38,030 nucleotides of DNA from a bacterium (GCA_016781505.1 JADDQF010000023.1:1-38030), one strand, 5' to 3'; positions 15,948-24,214 are shown, numbered from the stretch's first letter. Program-made: numbers and translations. The notes: generated by a model not told the origin, from the letters alone.

Positions 15948-17243
15948 TTACCTGGTCCGATGACGGGCAAAGATCGCGGGAATGCGACTTTCAAGCTCAC
16001 GCTTTCCAGCCATACGGCGTTGCTCAGGCGCTGTCGCCCGCCCTTGGACCTCATCCTCCGTCTTGTCGAGCAGAGCATCCACACGCCGGAACATGCCTTC
16101 GATGGCGAGGTTGCGCTCGGGCTCGGTTGGCATCTGCGTTTGCAGCTTAACGATCCGCGCCCGCAGATCTTGCAGCTGGGTCGAATAGACCGAGTGCGTT
16201 GATGCGCGAGGCGCGGTATTGACCTGCACAAGCTGGCTCAAAACACTCTGCACTGCCGCGGCAAGCGGCAACGCCACCAACATGCCCAGAATACCGGCGG
16301 CTTCGCCAAGCATCATCAACGCCAAAACCGAGACGATCGGATGCACGATCCCTTGGACGCCCAGCCGGGGCTCGACGAACCGATCCATGAGCACGCCGGT
16401 CACAATAATCAGCACGATCGCTCCCAGCACAACCGGCAGCAGATCGGTGAGCAGCATCGGGAGTGCTGGCAACAAGGTGAGCGGTACCCCCACCCAGGGA
16501 ATAAGCTGGACCAGCGCGCCATACAAGGCCCACACTGCGGGATAGGGAACACCAAGCGCATTCAGCCCACCCCACAGCACAAGCAGCGTGAGCACAAACT
16601 GAACCGACTCAGAGCGGACAAAGGTGCCAACCCGTTCCTCGATGTCGTGCCAGGTGTTGCGCGCGACCATCCGTTGTTGTACCGGCAGGAGCATCAGCCA
16701 CAGCCGCACAAATCGGTCCTCGTCGACCAGCCAATAAAAGGTGAGCGTCAGAATAGCCAGCAGCGAGATCGCCACATTGAAGATGCCGTAGGTCAGTCCT
16801 GCTACCTGATAGGCCACCTGCGGCCCGCGCTCGCCGATGCTGCTTACAATCTGCTGGGTGCGCGGCAAAAGCCCGGCAATCGTTTGCTGCCATTGCTGAT
16901 CGCTGTTTTGCGCCCGCGTGATCAACGAGTCATAGATTTGGGGGAAGCGTTGGCCGGCCTGTCGTACTTCTGCTCCCAGTGGCTGGCCCAAAAAGTAAAC
17001 CAACCCGCTGAGCACAGCAAGCACCAGCACATACAACAGCAAGATCGCGCCGCTGCGAGGCACGCGCTGCCGTTGAAGCGTGAGCACCGGGCTGCGCAAC
17101 GCAGCGGCAACAATGATCGACAGCAAAAACAGGAGCACAACCTGGTTAAGTCGATAGGTGACATACAGCGTGGCCAGCGTGGCCAGCACGAGGGCGGTGT
17201 AGGCGGCGATACGTTTATAGGCGATTCGTTCAACTTGAACCAT
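15948..17243 (-). CDS. AI-2E/PerM family membrane protein (downstream copy)
   Basis: 431 residues. The family includes AI-2 exporter candidates and Na+/H+ antiporters; substrate cannot be assigned. Typical layout: two N-terminal segments (about 14-50), a third near 65-85, a soluble loop with QRFPQIYDSL, then a cluster of segments from about 155 to 335, including the family-typical PAVWALYGALVQLIPWVGVPL and FVEPRLGVQGIVHPIVSVLALM. A hydrophilic C-terminal tail (about 350-431) with helical, charged residues is longer than usual. It starts 30 bp after the stop of a paralogue (17274-18572) on the same strand, so the pair is likely an operon and possibly a heteromer. Confidence 0.92.
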   Translation of the reverse strand: MVQVERIAYKRIAAYTALVLATLATLYVTYRLNQVVLLFLLSIIVAAALRSPVLTLQRQRVPRSGAILLLYVLVLAVLSGLVYFLGQPLGAEVRQAGQRFPQIYDSLITRAQNSDQQWQQTIAGLLPRTQQIVSSIGERGPQVAYQVAGLTYGIFNVAISLLAILTLTFYWLVDEDRFVRLWLMLLPVQQRMVARNTWHDIEERVGTFVRSESVQFVLTLLVLWGGLNALGVPYPAVWALYGALVQLIPWVGVPLTLLPALPMLLTDLLPVVLGAIVLIIVTGVLMDRFVEPRLGVQGIVHPIVSVLALMMLGEAAGILGMLVALPLAAAVQSVLSQLVQVNTAPRASTHSVYSTQLQDLRARIVKLQTQMPTEPERNLAIEGMFRRVDALLDKTEDEVQGRATAPEQRRMAGKRELESRIPAIFARHRTR

Positions 17244-17273
17244 ACAATGTACTCACAGTTGTGGTTGGGTACA

Positions 17274-18572
17274 CTACACCGGGCGGACGGACGCTGCTTC
17301 CGGGAGTGGCGCAGCCATTGTTTGCAGCAGCGTATCGATCTCGCCGACGACTGCCTCCAGGTCTTCCTCAAGGAGGTTTTGCCCGGCTTCCTCATCGTGG
17401 TCCTTGATCCGTTCACGCAAATCGTTGGCCAGATCTTGCGCCTGATAGCGTAACAGTGCGACGTGATCCCGGCCCGTTATTTCAACCGCAGGCGGTGCGG
17501 GCGTGTTCAGCAGAAAGCGCTCCAGCAGCACCTGCACAATCACCGCCAGCGGAATTGCCATGATCGCGCCGCCAACGCCAAGCAGCGAGCCAAACGCAGC
17601 GATCGCGAGCAAGGTAACCACGGCATTGACGCCAACCGCACGGTCCATGATGCGCGGCACCAGGATCGCGTTTTCAATCTGCTGAATGACCACACACGCC
17701 CCGATCACCCACCAAATATTTTCGGGCGACTGGGCCAGCGTAAGCGAAACTGCCAACAGTGTGGTTGCGATCGGGCCGATATACGGCACAGCTTCAAGAA
17801 TGCCGGCTAGCACTGCAAGCAGCAGCGCGTTTGGCAGGCCGATGGCGAAAAACGCGATCGCCGACAGTGTGCCGATCGAAAGGCACAACAAGGCTTGGCC
17901 ACGGATAAACGCCCCAACCTTTTCTTCCAGCGTATCCCAAAGCTCGTGGGCTGCGCCGCGCTGATCGATCGGCACAACCAATAATCCGGCTCGCACGATC
18001 TGTTCACGGTCCACAATCCAGAAGAACGTAATCAACACAATCGCGATGGCCCCAAACGCACTCCACCCCAGGGCTCTAACGTAGCCGACAGCCTGCGCTA
18101 CCGCGTTGACTTGTTGGTCGCCTTGCGCGGCTGGCTGGGCCATATTCAGGGGAAACTCTGCGGGCAGCTGGTTGGCAAAGCTGCGCATCATTGGAATGGT
18201 TGTGCTGGCCAGCCATTCCCGGAAGCTCAGGTAGTACTGTGGCAGCTCAGCCGCGAGTGCCAACCCTTGACTGATCAACAGCGGCGCTACCACGGCGAGC
18301 ACCCCGACGGTAAAGCCGCCGATCAGCAGAAACATCAGCACGGCGCCGAGGCGCTGCGGAACGCCATGCTGTTCCAGCCATAACACAGCCGGCCGGATGG
18401 CTGTGGCAAGCACCGCCGCCACAAACAGAACGAATAAAACATTGGAGAAAAGATAGACCAGATAAAACGCCACGGTTACCAGCACGACCACCAGCGTCGC
18501 GGCGATGACCCGGCGAGGATACCAGCGACGCTCACTGCCCGCCGGCGAGGGTGTCAGGGTAGAAATTTGCAT
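17274..18572 (-). CDS. AI-2E/PerM family membrane protein (upstream copy)
   Basis: 432 residues from ATG 18572; the open frame runs to 18707, but those residues overlap a hairpin and look non-coding. Same fold as its neighbour: paired N-terminal segments (about 21-60), TMs around 70-95, a soluble segment, and the core cluster with NALLLAVLAGILEAVPYIGP and ILVPRIMDRAVGVNAVVTLLA. It diverges enough from the neighbour to be an old duplication. The C-terminal tail is acidic (DHDEEAGQNLLEEDLEAVVG), unlike the neighbour's basic tail. No strong ribosome site is visible. Confidence 0.9.
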   Translation of the reverse strand: MQISTLTPSPAGSERRWYPRRVIAATLVVVLVTVAFYLVYLFSNVLFVLFVAAVLATAIRPAVLWLEQHGVPQRLGAVLMFLLIGGFTVGVLAVVAPLLISQGLALAAELPQYYLSFREWLASTTIPMMRSFANQLPAEFPLNMAQPAAQGDQQVNAVAQAVGYVRALGWSAFGAIAIVLITFFWIVDREQIVRAGLLVVPIDQRGAAHELWDTLEEKVGAFIRGQALLCLSIGTLSAIAFFAIGLPNALLLAVLAGILEAVPYIGPIATTLLAVSLTLAQSPENIWWVIGACVVIQQIENAILVPRIMDRAVGVNAVVTLLAIAAFGSLLGVGGAIMAIPLAVIVQVLLERFLLNTPAPPAVEITGRDHVALLRYQAQDLANDLRERIKDHDEEAGQNLLEEDLEAVVGEIDTLLQTMAAPLPEAASVRPV

Positions 18573-18652
18573 GGTTTGGTCCAGCGCAAAGGTATCGATC
18601 AAGGAGCTTTTGGCTCTACATAACCATCTTGCAATTCGTGGACCACAACGAA

Positions 18653-18682
18653 GCCGTAGGGGGAGTATCTTCCCGCTACGGC
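18653..18682 (-). terminator. Hairpin between the 45-residue membrane protein and the AI-2E pair
   Basis: GCCGTAG (18653-18659) pairs with CTACGGC (18676-18682); an inner GGGA/TCCC adds pairs after one mismatch. On the minus strand it is followed by TTCGTTG. It could end or attenuate transcription from the small-protein gene. Confidence 0.5.
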
Positions 18683-18709
18683 TGCACCTATGTTTGACCA
18701 GAAGCAAAT

Positions 18710-18847
18710 CTAGACGATTGCCTCTCCCTCACTGTCCGGTTCCCCAAGTAGCTTATTGGTGAGGTAGACCGCCAGCCGCGTTGCAATGGCTCCCAGCACG
18801 ACGCTGAGCAAGCCATACACCAATCGGCGTTTTACATCATCATCCAT
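18710..18847 (-). CDS. Small (45-residue) membrane protein
   Basis: Starts MDDDVKRRL, then one hydrophobic helix (about residues 10-30, VYGLLSVVLGAIATRLAVYL) and an acidic end. TAAGGAG lies 10 nt before the ATG, which supports translation from here rather than from longer upstream frames. Function unknown. The palindrome at 18885-18900 and a possible promoter lie just upstream. Confidence 0.7.
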   Translation of the reverse strand: MDDDVKRRLVYGLLSVVLGAIATRLAVYLTNKLLGEPDSEGEAIV

Positions 18848-18884
18848 TGTGCAGCAACTCCTTATACAGGTCGGCCTATACACT

Positions 18885-18900
18885 GCCCCTTGCAAGGGGC
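18885..18900. promoter_or_regulatory. 16-bp perfect palindrome GCCCCTTGCAAGGGGC
   Basis: Lies about 38 bp upstream of the 45-residue membrane protein gene. On the minus strand a weak -35 (TTCGCC) and -10 (TATAGG) would flank it with a 17-bp spacer, so the palindrome would occupy the promoter spacer, as MerR-type operators do. This is inference from position only. Confidence 0.45.
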
Positions 18901-18956
18901 GAACAGCCACTAGTGTACACGATCTTCCAGGTATGCCCGGCTGTCGTCTTAAACCA

Positions 18957-18983
18957 CAACAGGACGCCCCAGGCGTCCTGTTG
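18957..18983 (-). terminator. Terminator after the zinc peptidase gene
   Basis: Perfect 12-bp stem CAACAGGACGCC (18957-18968) with GGCGTCCTGTTG (18972-18983) and a 3-nt loop. On the minus strand it is followed by TGGTTT. It lies 20 bp after the peptidase stop. Confidence 0.8.
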
Positions 18984-19003
18984 AGATATTGTTCCAATTC
19001 AGA

Positions 19004-19723
19004 TTAGTCGCGGCGTCCACCAAACAGAAGCATCGCAAAATACAGCAGCTGTGAGATCGACTGAGCGGCGGCGGCGACGTAGGTGAGCGCCGCGGCGTTC
19101 AACATCGCTGAAACACCCGCTGCCTCTTCCCGCGAAACCAACCCGTTCCGGATCAGCATCTGGCGTGCACGATTGGAAGCATTCAGCTCTACGGGCAGCG
19201 TGACGAGTGTGAAGGCCACGGCCCCGGCGAAGAGCAGCAAGCCGGCAAAGGCGACGTTCCAACCCAAGCCGCCACCGCGGGCTACACCACCAAGCAACAT
19301 GCCGACAAAAAACAACATCGTGCCCAGATTCGATCCAAGTTGAGCGATGCCGACGATGCTTGCACGAGCGCGCAGCCAGAAATAGCCCTGCTTGTCCTGC
19401 GCGGCATGACCGAGCTCATGCGCAACAATCGCCAGCGCGGCAATCGACGGCGCACGGGTCGAGCCATCAGATAGACTCATGGATTTGTCTGCCGGATTGT
19501 AAAAGTCGGTCAATTCGCCAGGTACGCGGTTGACTTGCAAATATTCAAGGCCCTCATTCCGCATCAGAATCCGCGCGACCTCAAGACCATTCAGGTTGTG
19601 CATGTTGCGCACCTGCGAATACTTTTTGAAGGTCGAGCGTACCTTATACTGCGCCCACAGCCCAAACAGCAGCGCGGGCATCGTCAACACAAAAAACATC
19701 GGGTCAAAATACAGAAATGGCAT
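19004..19723 (-). CDS. Membrane zinc metallopeptidase, YugP-like (Zn_peptidase_2)
   Basis: 239 residues. The family are membrane-anchored zinc proteases, poorly characterised. A first membrane segment at about residues 7-25, the zinc site HELGH (His102, Glu103, His106) at the start of the second, and two more segments (about 118-145 and 155-178). A third ligand is likely Glu179 in LPVELNASNRA, the family's 'VEfdAS.RA'. N-terminal NLNGLEVARILMRNEGL and LTDFYNPADKSMSLS are also typical. GGAGG is 7 nt before the ATG. A rhomboid protease lies 51 bp upstream on the same strand. Confidence 0.94.
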   Translation of the reverse strand: MPFLYFDPMFFVLTMPALLFGLWAQYKVRSTFKKYSQVRNMHNLNGLEVARILMRNEGLEYLQVNRVPGELTDFYNPADKSMSLSDGSTRAPSIAALAIVAHELGHAAQDKQGYFWLRARASIVGIAQLGSNLGTMLFFVGMLLGGVARGGGLGWNVAFAGLLLFAGAVAFTLVTLPVELNASNRARQMLIRNGLVSREEAAGVSAMLNAAALTYVAAAAQSISQLLYFAMLLFGGRRD

Positions 19724-19765
19724 ATTTATTCCTCCGCATGGACTGAGTCTATATGGTCATGCCCA

Positions 19766-19777
19766 TAGTATATACTA
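19766..19777. promoter_or_regulatory. 12-bp palindrome TAGTATATACTA
   Basis: A perfect palindrome that includes the stop of the rhomboid gene and lies about 43 bp upstream of the zinc peptidase start. Its TATACT halves could act as a -10 on either strand, though no good -35 is seen. Confidence 0.3.
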
Positions 19778-20497
19778 CGCAAACGTGCCCCGTCTAGATG
19801 TAGGCCGCTGTTCGGGCTGGCCAAGCGTGCCGCGCAAAACAATGGCTAACAGTAAGCCGACCACAAACCCACCGGCATGCGCGGCATAGGCAACGCCACC
19901 AGTGGTCTGCTCCGTGCTGGCAATCGTGCCATACGTTGCAATAAATTGCTGGGCAGCCCATAGCCCGATCATCATCCACGCGGGCACAACTGTGATAAAC
20001 CAGCCCAGCAGCACCCGAATTGGATTGCCGCCAAAAAACACAATATATGCGCCAAGAATACCGGAGATCGCGCCACTCGCGCCCACGCTGGGAATGGTCG
20101 AGTTTGGGTTAAGGAAAATATGTGCCGCGCTCGCCGCGAGGCCAGTCACCAGGTAAAAGACCAGGTATCCGAAGTGCCCAAAAGCATCCTCGACGTTGTC
20201 GCCAAAGACCCACAAAAAGGCCATGTTGCCGAGCAGATGCGCCCAGCCGCCGTGCAGAAACATGGACGTGAGCAGTGTAAAGACGTCTTGACCACGCATA
20301 ATTTCAAATGGACGGACGCCATACTGGCAGACGAAGCCTTGGACCGTTCCCGCCAGCGCTGCTTCACACGAGGCAACCTGCTGCGGGTCGGGCAGTCTGA
20401 TTTGGAACAAAAACACGGCGATGTTGATCGCAATCAATACGTAATTCACTGCGGGCGTGATATGCCCATGTCGATTTTGGTCTCCGATGGGAAACAT
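19775..20497 (-). CDS. Rhomboid family intramembrane serine protease
   Basis: 240 residues. Rhomboids cut substrates within or near the membrane with a Ser-His dyad. The catalytic Ser141 is in VGASGAISG and His207 in AYAAHAGGFVVG; the oxyanion-loop segment WAHLLGNMAFLWVFGDN with His87 and Asn91 is clear. About six membrane segments, the first at about residue 16-33. ATG 20497 is supported by AAAGGA upstream; the longer open frame to 20650 has no signal. Four Cys or other special additions are absent. Possibly co-transcribed with the zinc peptidase downstream. Confidence 0.93.
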   Translation of the reverse strand: MFPIGDQNRHGHITPAVNYVLIAINIAVFLFQIRLPDPQQVASCEAALAGTVQGFVCQYGVRPFEIMRGQDVFTLLTSMFLHGGWAHLLGNMAFLWVFGDNVEDAFGHFGYLVFYLVTGLAASAAHIFLNPNSTIPSVGASGAISGILGAYIVFFGGNPIRVLLGWFITVVPAWMMIGLWAAQQFIATYGTIASTEQTTGGVAYAAHAGGFVVGLLLAIVLRGTLGQPEQRPTSRRGTFA

Positions 20498-20637
20498 GGC
20501 CGACCTATCCTTTTGCTGATCGTTATCCAACACAATTAGCAAAGCATATGCCGGGGGACGATGCGGCGCAGAGGCCATGGAAGGTGCCAGCCACCTGGTG
20601 GCCAAAAACTGGTATCGGTCGTAAGGCGATTCAGGAC

Positions 20638-20666
20638 TTGACCAGCACACATGTTCGTACTATACT
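20638..20666 (+). promoter_or_regulatory. Promoter of the membrane-anchored protein at 20722, flanked by two ACATGT sites
   Basis: TTGACC at 20638-20643 and TATACT at 20661-20666 with a 17-bp spacer. ACATGT occurs at 20649-20654 (in the spacer) and at 20685-20690 (just after the expected start), 36 bp apart, which would suit a dimeric repressor. Confidence 0.65.
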
Positions 20667-20721
20667 GGCGACACTCAACCGAACACATGTGCGCAACCGT
20701 CAGCTAGGAAGGAGCTTGGTC

Positions 20722-21264
20722 ATGGCCGTCACAAGTCGCGATCTCCACAACAGCGGTACCCTTCGACGTCAAGTCTCGCATCCCATTCCAGTCGCACGCC
20801 CGTACCGGACGGCCGCCCGCGCCCCGTATCTGCTCACCGTGGCGCTGAGTCTCGTTGCTCTGCTGCTGATGGCGAACAGCATGCTGAACTGGACGCAAAC
20901 CAAGCTCGACGATCTGCGCTATGGCCGGCCACGCACTATGCAGCTGGCTGGCTTTGTTGGGCATAATGAAAATGCGGGCGTTCCAACGCAATTCGTGGCC
21001 ATGAACCTGAACCGGCGTGTGGTGGTCTTTGAGATCCCGGGCGGCGACGCTGCCCAGGCCCGAACACTTATCGGTCCATACTTGTTCGGGGCGAACGAGC
21101 ATCTAACGCCGGTGCGGCTGCGGCTGCAAAACATCAATGCGGACCAGAACGCCGATCTGGTGGTCAGTGTCAAGAACGAAGAAATTATTTATATCAATGA
21201 GGCTGGCAGTTTTCGGCTGATCAATGCTGAAGAGCGAGCCGCCTACGAGCGCACGCAGCGCTAG
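20722..21264 (+). CDS. Membrane-anchored protein of unknown function
   Basis: 180 residues from ATG 20722, where AAGGAG sits upstream. A short N-terminal cytoplasmic part (about 1-33), one membrane helix (about 35-52, APYLLTVALSLVALLLMAN), then a soluble beta-rich domain to the C terminus (TQFVAMNLNRRVVVFEIP; DLVVSVKNEEIIYINEAG). The final acidic/basic run ends EERAAYERTQR. No family recognised. The upstream frame to 20548 is open but lies upstream of the predicted promoter and overlaps the rhomboid region, so I exclude it. Confidence 0.7.
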   Translation: MAVTSRDLHNSGTLRRQVSHPIPVARPYRTAARAPYLLTVALSLVALLLMANSMLNWTQTKLDDLRYGRPRTMQLAGFVGHNENAGVPTQFVAMNLNRRVVVFEIPGGDAAQARTLIGPYLFGANEHLTPVRLRLQNINADQNADLVVSVKNEEIIYINEAGSFRLINAEERAAYERTQR

Positions 21265-21321
21265 GTGCTCGGACGAGCAGTGGCGCCCGTCTCCAGCAGA
21301 TCCCGACACGATGTACCGCGC

Positions 21322-22935
21322 CTACTGGACGACGGACTGAGGCACAGCTGGCTGTTGCTCGGTTGCTCCCGATGGTTGGTTCGTCCGCCAGTACGTGGTC
21401 CATAGCCAGAGGGCTAGTGGCAACGTGTAGATTACAACCACGTACAAAGCTTGTGCTTCCAGCGTTTGTCCGCCAAGCTTGAGTGTGGGCAGCACAATGT
21501 ATTGGAGTAGATAGCTAGCCTGCGCCATCAGCGCCCACGCGGTCAGCCAGATCCACATCCCAAAGGTTGGTCGTAGCGCAAAGATAGCCAGTATCCAGAC
21601 GATATACCAGGGTTGGAACCATTGGCTGCTGACGAGCACGTACCATAGGAGCAGGCCAAGGAACGCGGACACGAGCGGCCGGCGTCGAAACCAGATGTGC
21701 CAACATTGCCACAGCAGGCTCAGCCCTAACAAGATGGTGCCAAATGAGCTAACAGCTCCCTGCACATCCGTCTGCTCGGCGATGGGCTGTGTCAATGCTT
21801 GCATCACTCTGTTGATCAGGCGCAAGCTCCCATCGGTTTGCAGCAGGTAGCTGACGACGGCTAACGGCGACGCGTTCAAAAAGCCTTCGCGAACTGCCAG
21901 ATTGTGCAATGTCGTGGTACGGCCTTGCCAGATGGCCATGAGTTTGGCGTCAAGTGACAGGCTGGCGAAGGCCGGTGGCAGATCCCAAAAGGGCGCATAC
22001 AACACGCCGACGGGCACGCAAAAGAGTAGGCTGGCCAGCACGAGCGCTCGTCCGCGGCGCCACCATGTCGGTTCGCTGCGCAGCCAAGCGAGCACAACCA
22101 GCGGCAAAAAGATCGCCGGCAAAAACTTGATCAGCGCGCCGCCGGTCAACGCCAGCACCGCCAGCCAATAGCGATCATGCCGAACGGCGACCAACGCCAG
22201 CAGCAGCGTGATGATCATCAGGCCGTCGTTGTGTCCTACCGCCACCAGTTCCCATAAGGCTAGTGGGGAGAAGAGCCACAAATAAACGCTGAGCGTTCTT
22301 GTCCGCGCGTCGGTGACGAGTGTACCAATCAGCAGGCCGCATACGAGATGGGTAATGGCCGCCAGCGCCTTGTACAACAGCACATTGCGCAGCAGCGAGT
22401 CGCCGCCGAGCCACACGCTGCCATAGCTGAGGTATTCCCACAGGGGGCCATAGGCCGAGGGTGCATTAGGCCAGCCGATATAGCGCAAGAATGGGTCGGA
22501 TTTGAATTGATTCGGCAGTGCTAGGTAAGGATTAGCGTCGTACGTCACGGCCATCCGCGAGCGAAAAAAGTAATCGAAGACATCGGTGGAGGTGACAGGG
22601 TACGCCCACAGGAGCAGCATGCTTGCGGCGATGGCTCCCGTCCAGATCAGCTGTGTTTGTTGCCGAAAAACGGGTCGCCACCACAGGATCAGCGCTCCCA
22701 GGACGTACAAGGTGTACAACGTGATGCCAATTAACACGAGCAGCATCGTCCCGCTGGCACTGTTTTTGGTCACGGTGCCAATGCTGGTGCGCGGCGTTGG
22801 GATCCAGCTCGGCAGCCAGAATAGCCAGGTGAGCAAGGCGTACAACAGCAGCGCGCCGGTGACCGCAATCAAGAGCCACAGATAGGCGCGCAGGGCTGGC
22901 GCGGACTGAGGTGGTGTTGTCAACTCCTGTTTCAT
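21322..22935 (-). CDS. GT-C type integral membrane glycosyltransferase
   Basis: 537 residues, about 12-13 membrane segments. GT-C enzymes use polyprenyl-phosphate sugars at the outer face of the membrane. The typical first outer loop is visible: STDVFDYFFRSRMAVTYDANPY (about residues 117-138), with acidic pair Asp-Val-Phe-Asp, followed by SAYGPLWEYLSYGSVWL; this resembles the polyprenol-dependent mannosyltransferase group. VAVGHNDGLMIITLLLALVA and LIKFLPAIFLPLV are further family marks. The start overlaps the stop of the methyltransferase (ATGA), so the two are translationally coupled. The sugar and acceptor are unknown. Confidence 0.88.
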   Translation of the reverse strand: MKQELTTPPQSAPALRAYLWLLIAVTGALLLYALLTWLFWLPSWIPTPRTSIGTVTKNSASGTMLLVLIGITLYTLYVLGALILWWRPVFRQQTQLIWTGAIAASMLLLWAYPVTSTDVFDYFFRSRMAVTYDANPYLALPNQFKSDPFLRYIGWPNAPSAYGPLWEYLSYGSVWLGGDSLLRNVLLYKALAAITHLVCGLLIGTLVTDARTRTLSVYLWLFSPLALWELVAVGHNDGLMIITLLLALVAVRHDRYWLAVLALTGGALIKFLPAIFLPLVVLAWLRSEPTWWRRGRALVLASLLFCVPVGVLYAPFWDLPPAFASLSLDAKLMAIWQGRTTTLHNLAVREGFLNASPLAVVSYLLQTDGSLRLINRVMQALTQPIAEQTDVQGAVSSFGTILLGLSLLWQCWHIWFRRRPLVSAFLGLLLWYVLVSSQWFQPWYIVWILAIFALRPTFGMWIWLTAWALMAQASYLLQYIVLPTLKLGGQTLEAQALYVVVIYTLPLALWLWTTYWRTNQPSGATEQQPAVPQSVVQ

Positions 22936-23519
22936 GAGTGTTTACGACAAACAAACACAAGTGCTGGTGGCAGATTGCGCAGCACCAAACGGGTAATGCG
23001 TGTGGTGTCGAAGTAGCTGGCGAGCACGCGGCGCAGCAACGGTGTGTATTGATAGGTGACGAACACACCACCCGGCTTAAGCGTGGCGTAGGTCGCCTGC
23101 AAGATGGCGTGGGTTACCGAGCGCGGCAACGACGTAAAGGGGAGCCCGGAAACGATGCAATCAGGCGCTGACAAGCCCAGGCGCTCGATGTGGTAATCGA
23201 TTTCGGCCGCGGATGCGTGTAATACCTCAACCCGACCGTCGGTGATGCGCGCTTGCAAGTCGCGGTGAAATTCGGGGTTGATCTCGAAGACGAGCAGCCG
23301 TGCGTCCGGCCGTAGGCGCCGAAGCATGGCAAGGGTAAAGACACCTGTACCTGCACCAAATTCCACCACAACTTTGGCAGCCTCAACCTGTGCTTCGGCG
23401 AGCATTGCCTTTACCAGCCAACGTGACGACGGCGCGATCGACCCAACCGAGCGGGGCGACCGAATAAAGCCCTTAACAAAGCTGTACCAGGGGGTGAGCG
23501 AATTAGCCTTATGCGTCAT
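22932..23519 (-). CDS. Class I SAM-dependent methyltransferase, phospholipid N-methyltransferase-like
   Basis: 195 residues. The SAM-binding motif I is VVEFGAGTGVFT (about residues 51-62), followed by LLVFEINPEF (motif II) and VSGLPFTSLP in the place of the family's catalytic-loop motif. The N-terminal GFIRSPRSVGSIAPSSRWLVKAM is characteristic of COG3963, a group called phospholipid N-methyltransferases, although close relatives include rRNA dimethylases. TAAAAT lies only 6 nt before the ATG, so a leaderless transcript is possible. It is translationally coupled to the glycosyltransferase. Confidence 0.88.
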   Translation of the reverse strand: MTHKANSLTPWYSFVKGFIRSPRSVGSIAPSSRWLVKAMLAEAQVEAAKVVVEFGAGTGVFTLAMLRRLRPDARLLVFEINPEFHRDLQARITDGRVEVLHASAAEIDYHIERLGLSAPDCIVSGLPFTSLPRSVTHAILQATYATLKPGGVFVTYQYTPLLRRVLASYFDTTRITRLVLRNLPPALVFVCRKHS

Positions 23520-23572
23520 GGACCTATTTTACCATCATGCGCTAGGCAGCTTGATCTGGTTTAGGCTTTGAT

Positions 23573-23593
23573 TTGTGACGGTAGGTGTCACAA
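23573..23593. promoter_or_regulatory. 21-bp dyad TTGTGAC-N7-GTCACAA in a divergent intergenic region
   Basis: A perfect 7-bp inverted repeat with a 7-nt spacer, between the divergent methyltransferase (minus) and the gene at 23650 (plus). It is positioned to control both. The CRP consensus has a 6-nt spacer between TGTGA and TCACA; here it is 9, so this is not a plain CRP site. Confidence 0.5.
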
Positions 23594-23649
23594 GGTGCTG
23601 CTATTGTGAGGCTGAGCCGAGTGTGTACCATCAATCTGGAGGACGAAGG

Positions 23650-24063
23650 ATGCCGACAATTGCGCTACGTGTGCCAACGGCGATGCCTGGACAGGCGATC
23701 CTGCCACATGGCCAATGCTATATTTTGTTTCCCTGCGGCGAGGTCTCGGCGCGTGAGCTGATCGCGGCAAAGGTACGGGCAGAGCTACGCAAGGCGCGCG
23801 CGGGAGGGATGAGCACAACATCGTTGCCGCTGTTGTTGCCGGACGGCGCGCATATCGGGTTTGGCCCGCTGGACGAGCAACTCGCTATTGCCCAGGCGTG
23901 CCGAGCCTTTACCGCGGGGTTGTTCTTGCTGCTCTGCGATGGTCGTCCGCTGGTCGAGCTTGACGAGCAGGTTGAGCTGGCCCGGAACACCGCGCTGTTG
24001 TTTGTCCACGTGCCAGCGAACGTTGTTTCCACCGTCAATCGTCCGCTGGAAGACGCGGCCTAG
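23650..24063 (+). CDS. Conserved-looking protein of unknown function, 138 residues
   Basis: Starts MPTIALRVPTAM at ATG 23650, with GGAGG about 8 nt upstream; earlier codons lie in the dyad region. Compact alpha/beta composition without a signal or membrane segment: a C-rich-looking strand YILFPCGEV, a helix SARELIAAKVRAELRKARAGG, and a loop LLPDGAHIGFGPLDEQLAIAQ, ending in a LFVHVPANVVSTV strand. I do not recognise a family. It stands alone between a divergent methyltransferase and a promoter for the flavin reductase. Confidence 0.72.
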   Translation: MPTIALRVPTAMPGQAILPHGQCYILFPCGEVSARELIAAKVRAELRKARAGGMSTTSLPLLLPDGAHIGFGPLDEQLAIAQACRAFTAGLFLLLCDGRPLVELDEQVELARNTALLFVHVPANVVSTVNRPLEDAA

Positions 24064-24153
24064 CTACGGGGAGTTCGGCGGAGTCTAGGGGGATGGGCAA
24101 CCATCCCCTGTCTGTTTGTCGATACATGAGTCAGCACTGGCCAAATGGTCAAG

Positions 24154-24182
24154 TTGCGGTCATAGGTGCCCCTTTGTACAAT
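24154..24182 (+). promoter_or_regulatory. Promoter of the flavin reductase-like gene
   Basis: TTGCGG at 24154-24159 and TACAAT at 24177-24182 with a 17-bp spacer, about 32 bp before the GTG start at 24215. Confidence 0.6.
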
Positions 24183-24214
24183 GCTACCGTGCGGGTTTCA
24201 AGAGGGAGCAGCGC

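Noticed and set aside
16341-17453. 370-codon open frame on the plus strand
   Set aside because: Antisense to the AI-2E-type gene with family motifs; the product is a His/Gln/Arg-rich low-complexity chain.
23573-23593. CRP binding site
   Set aside because: The inner spacer between TGTGA and TCACA is 9 nt rather than 6; kept only as an unnamed dyad.
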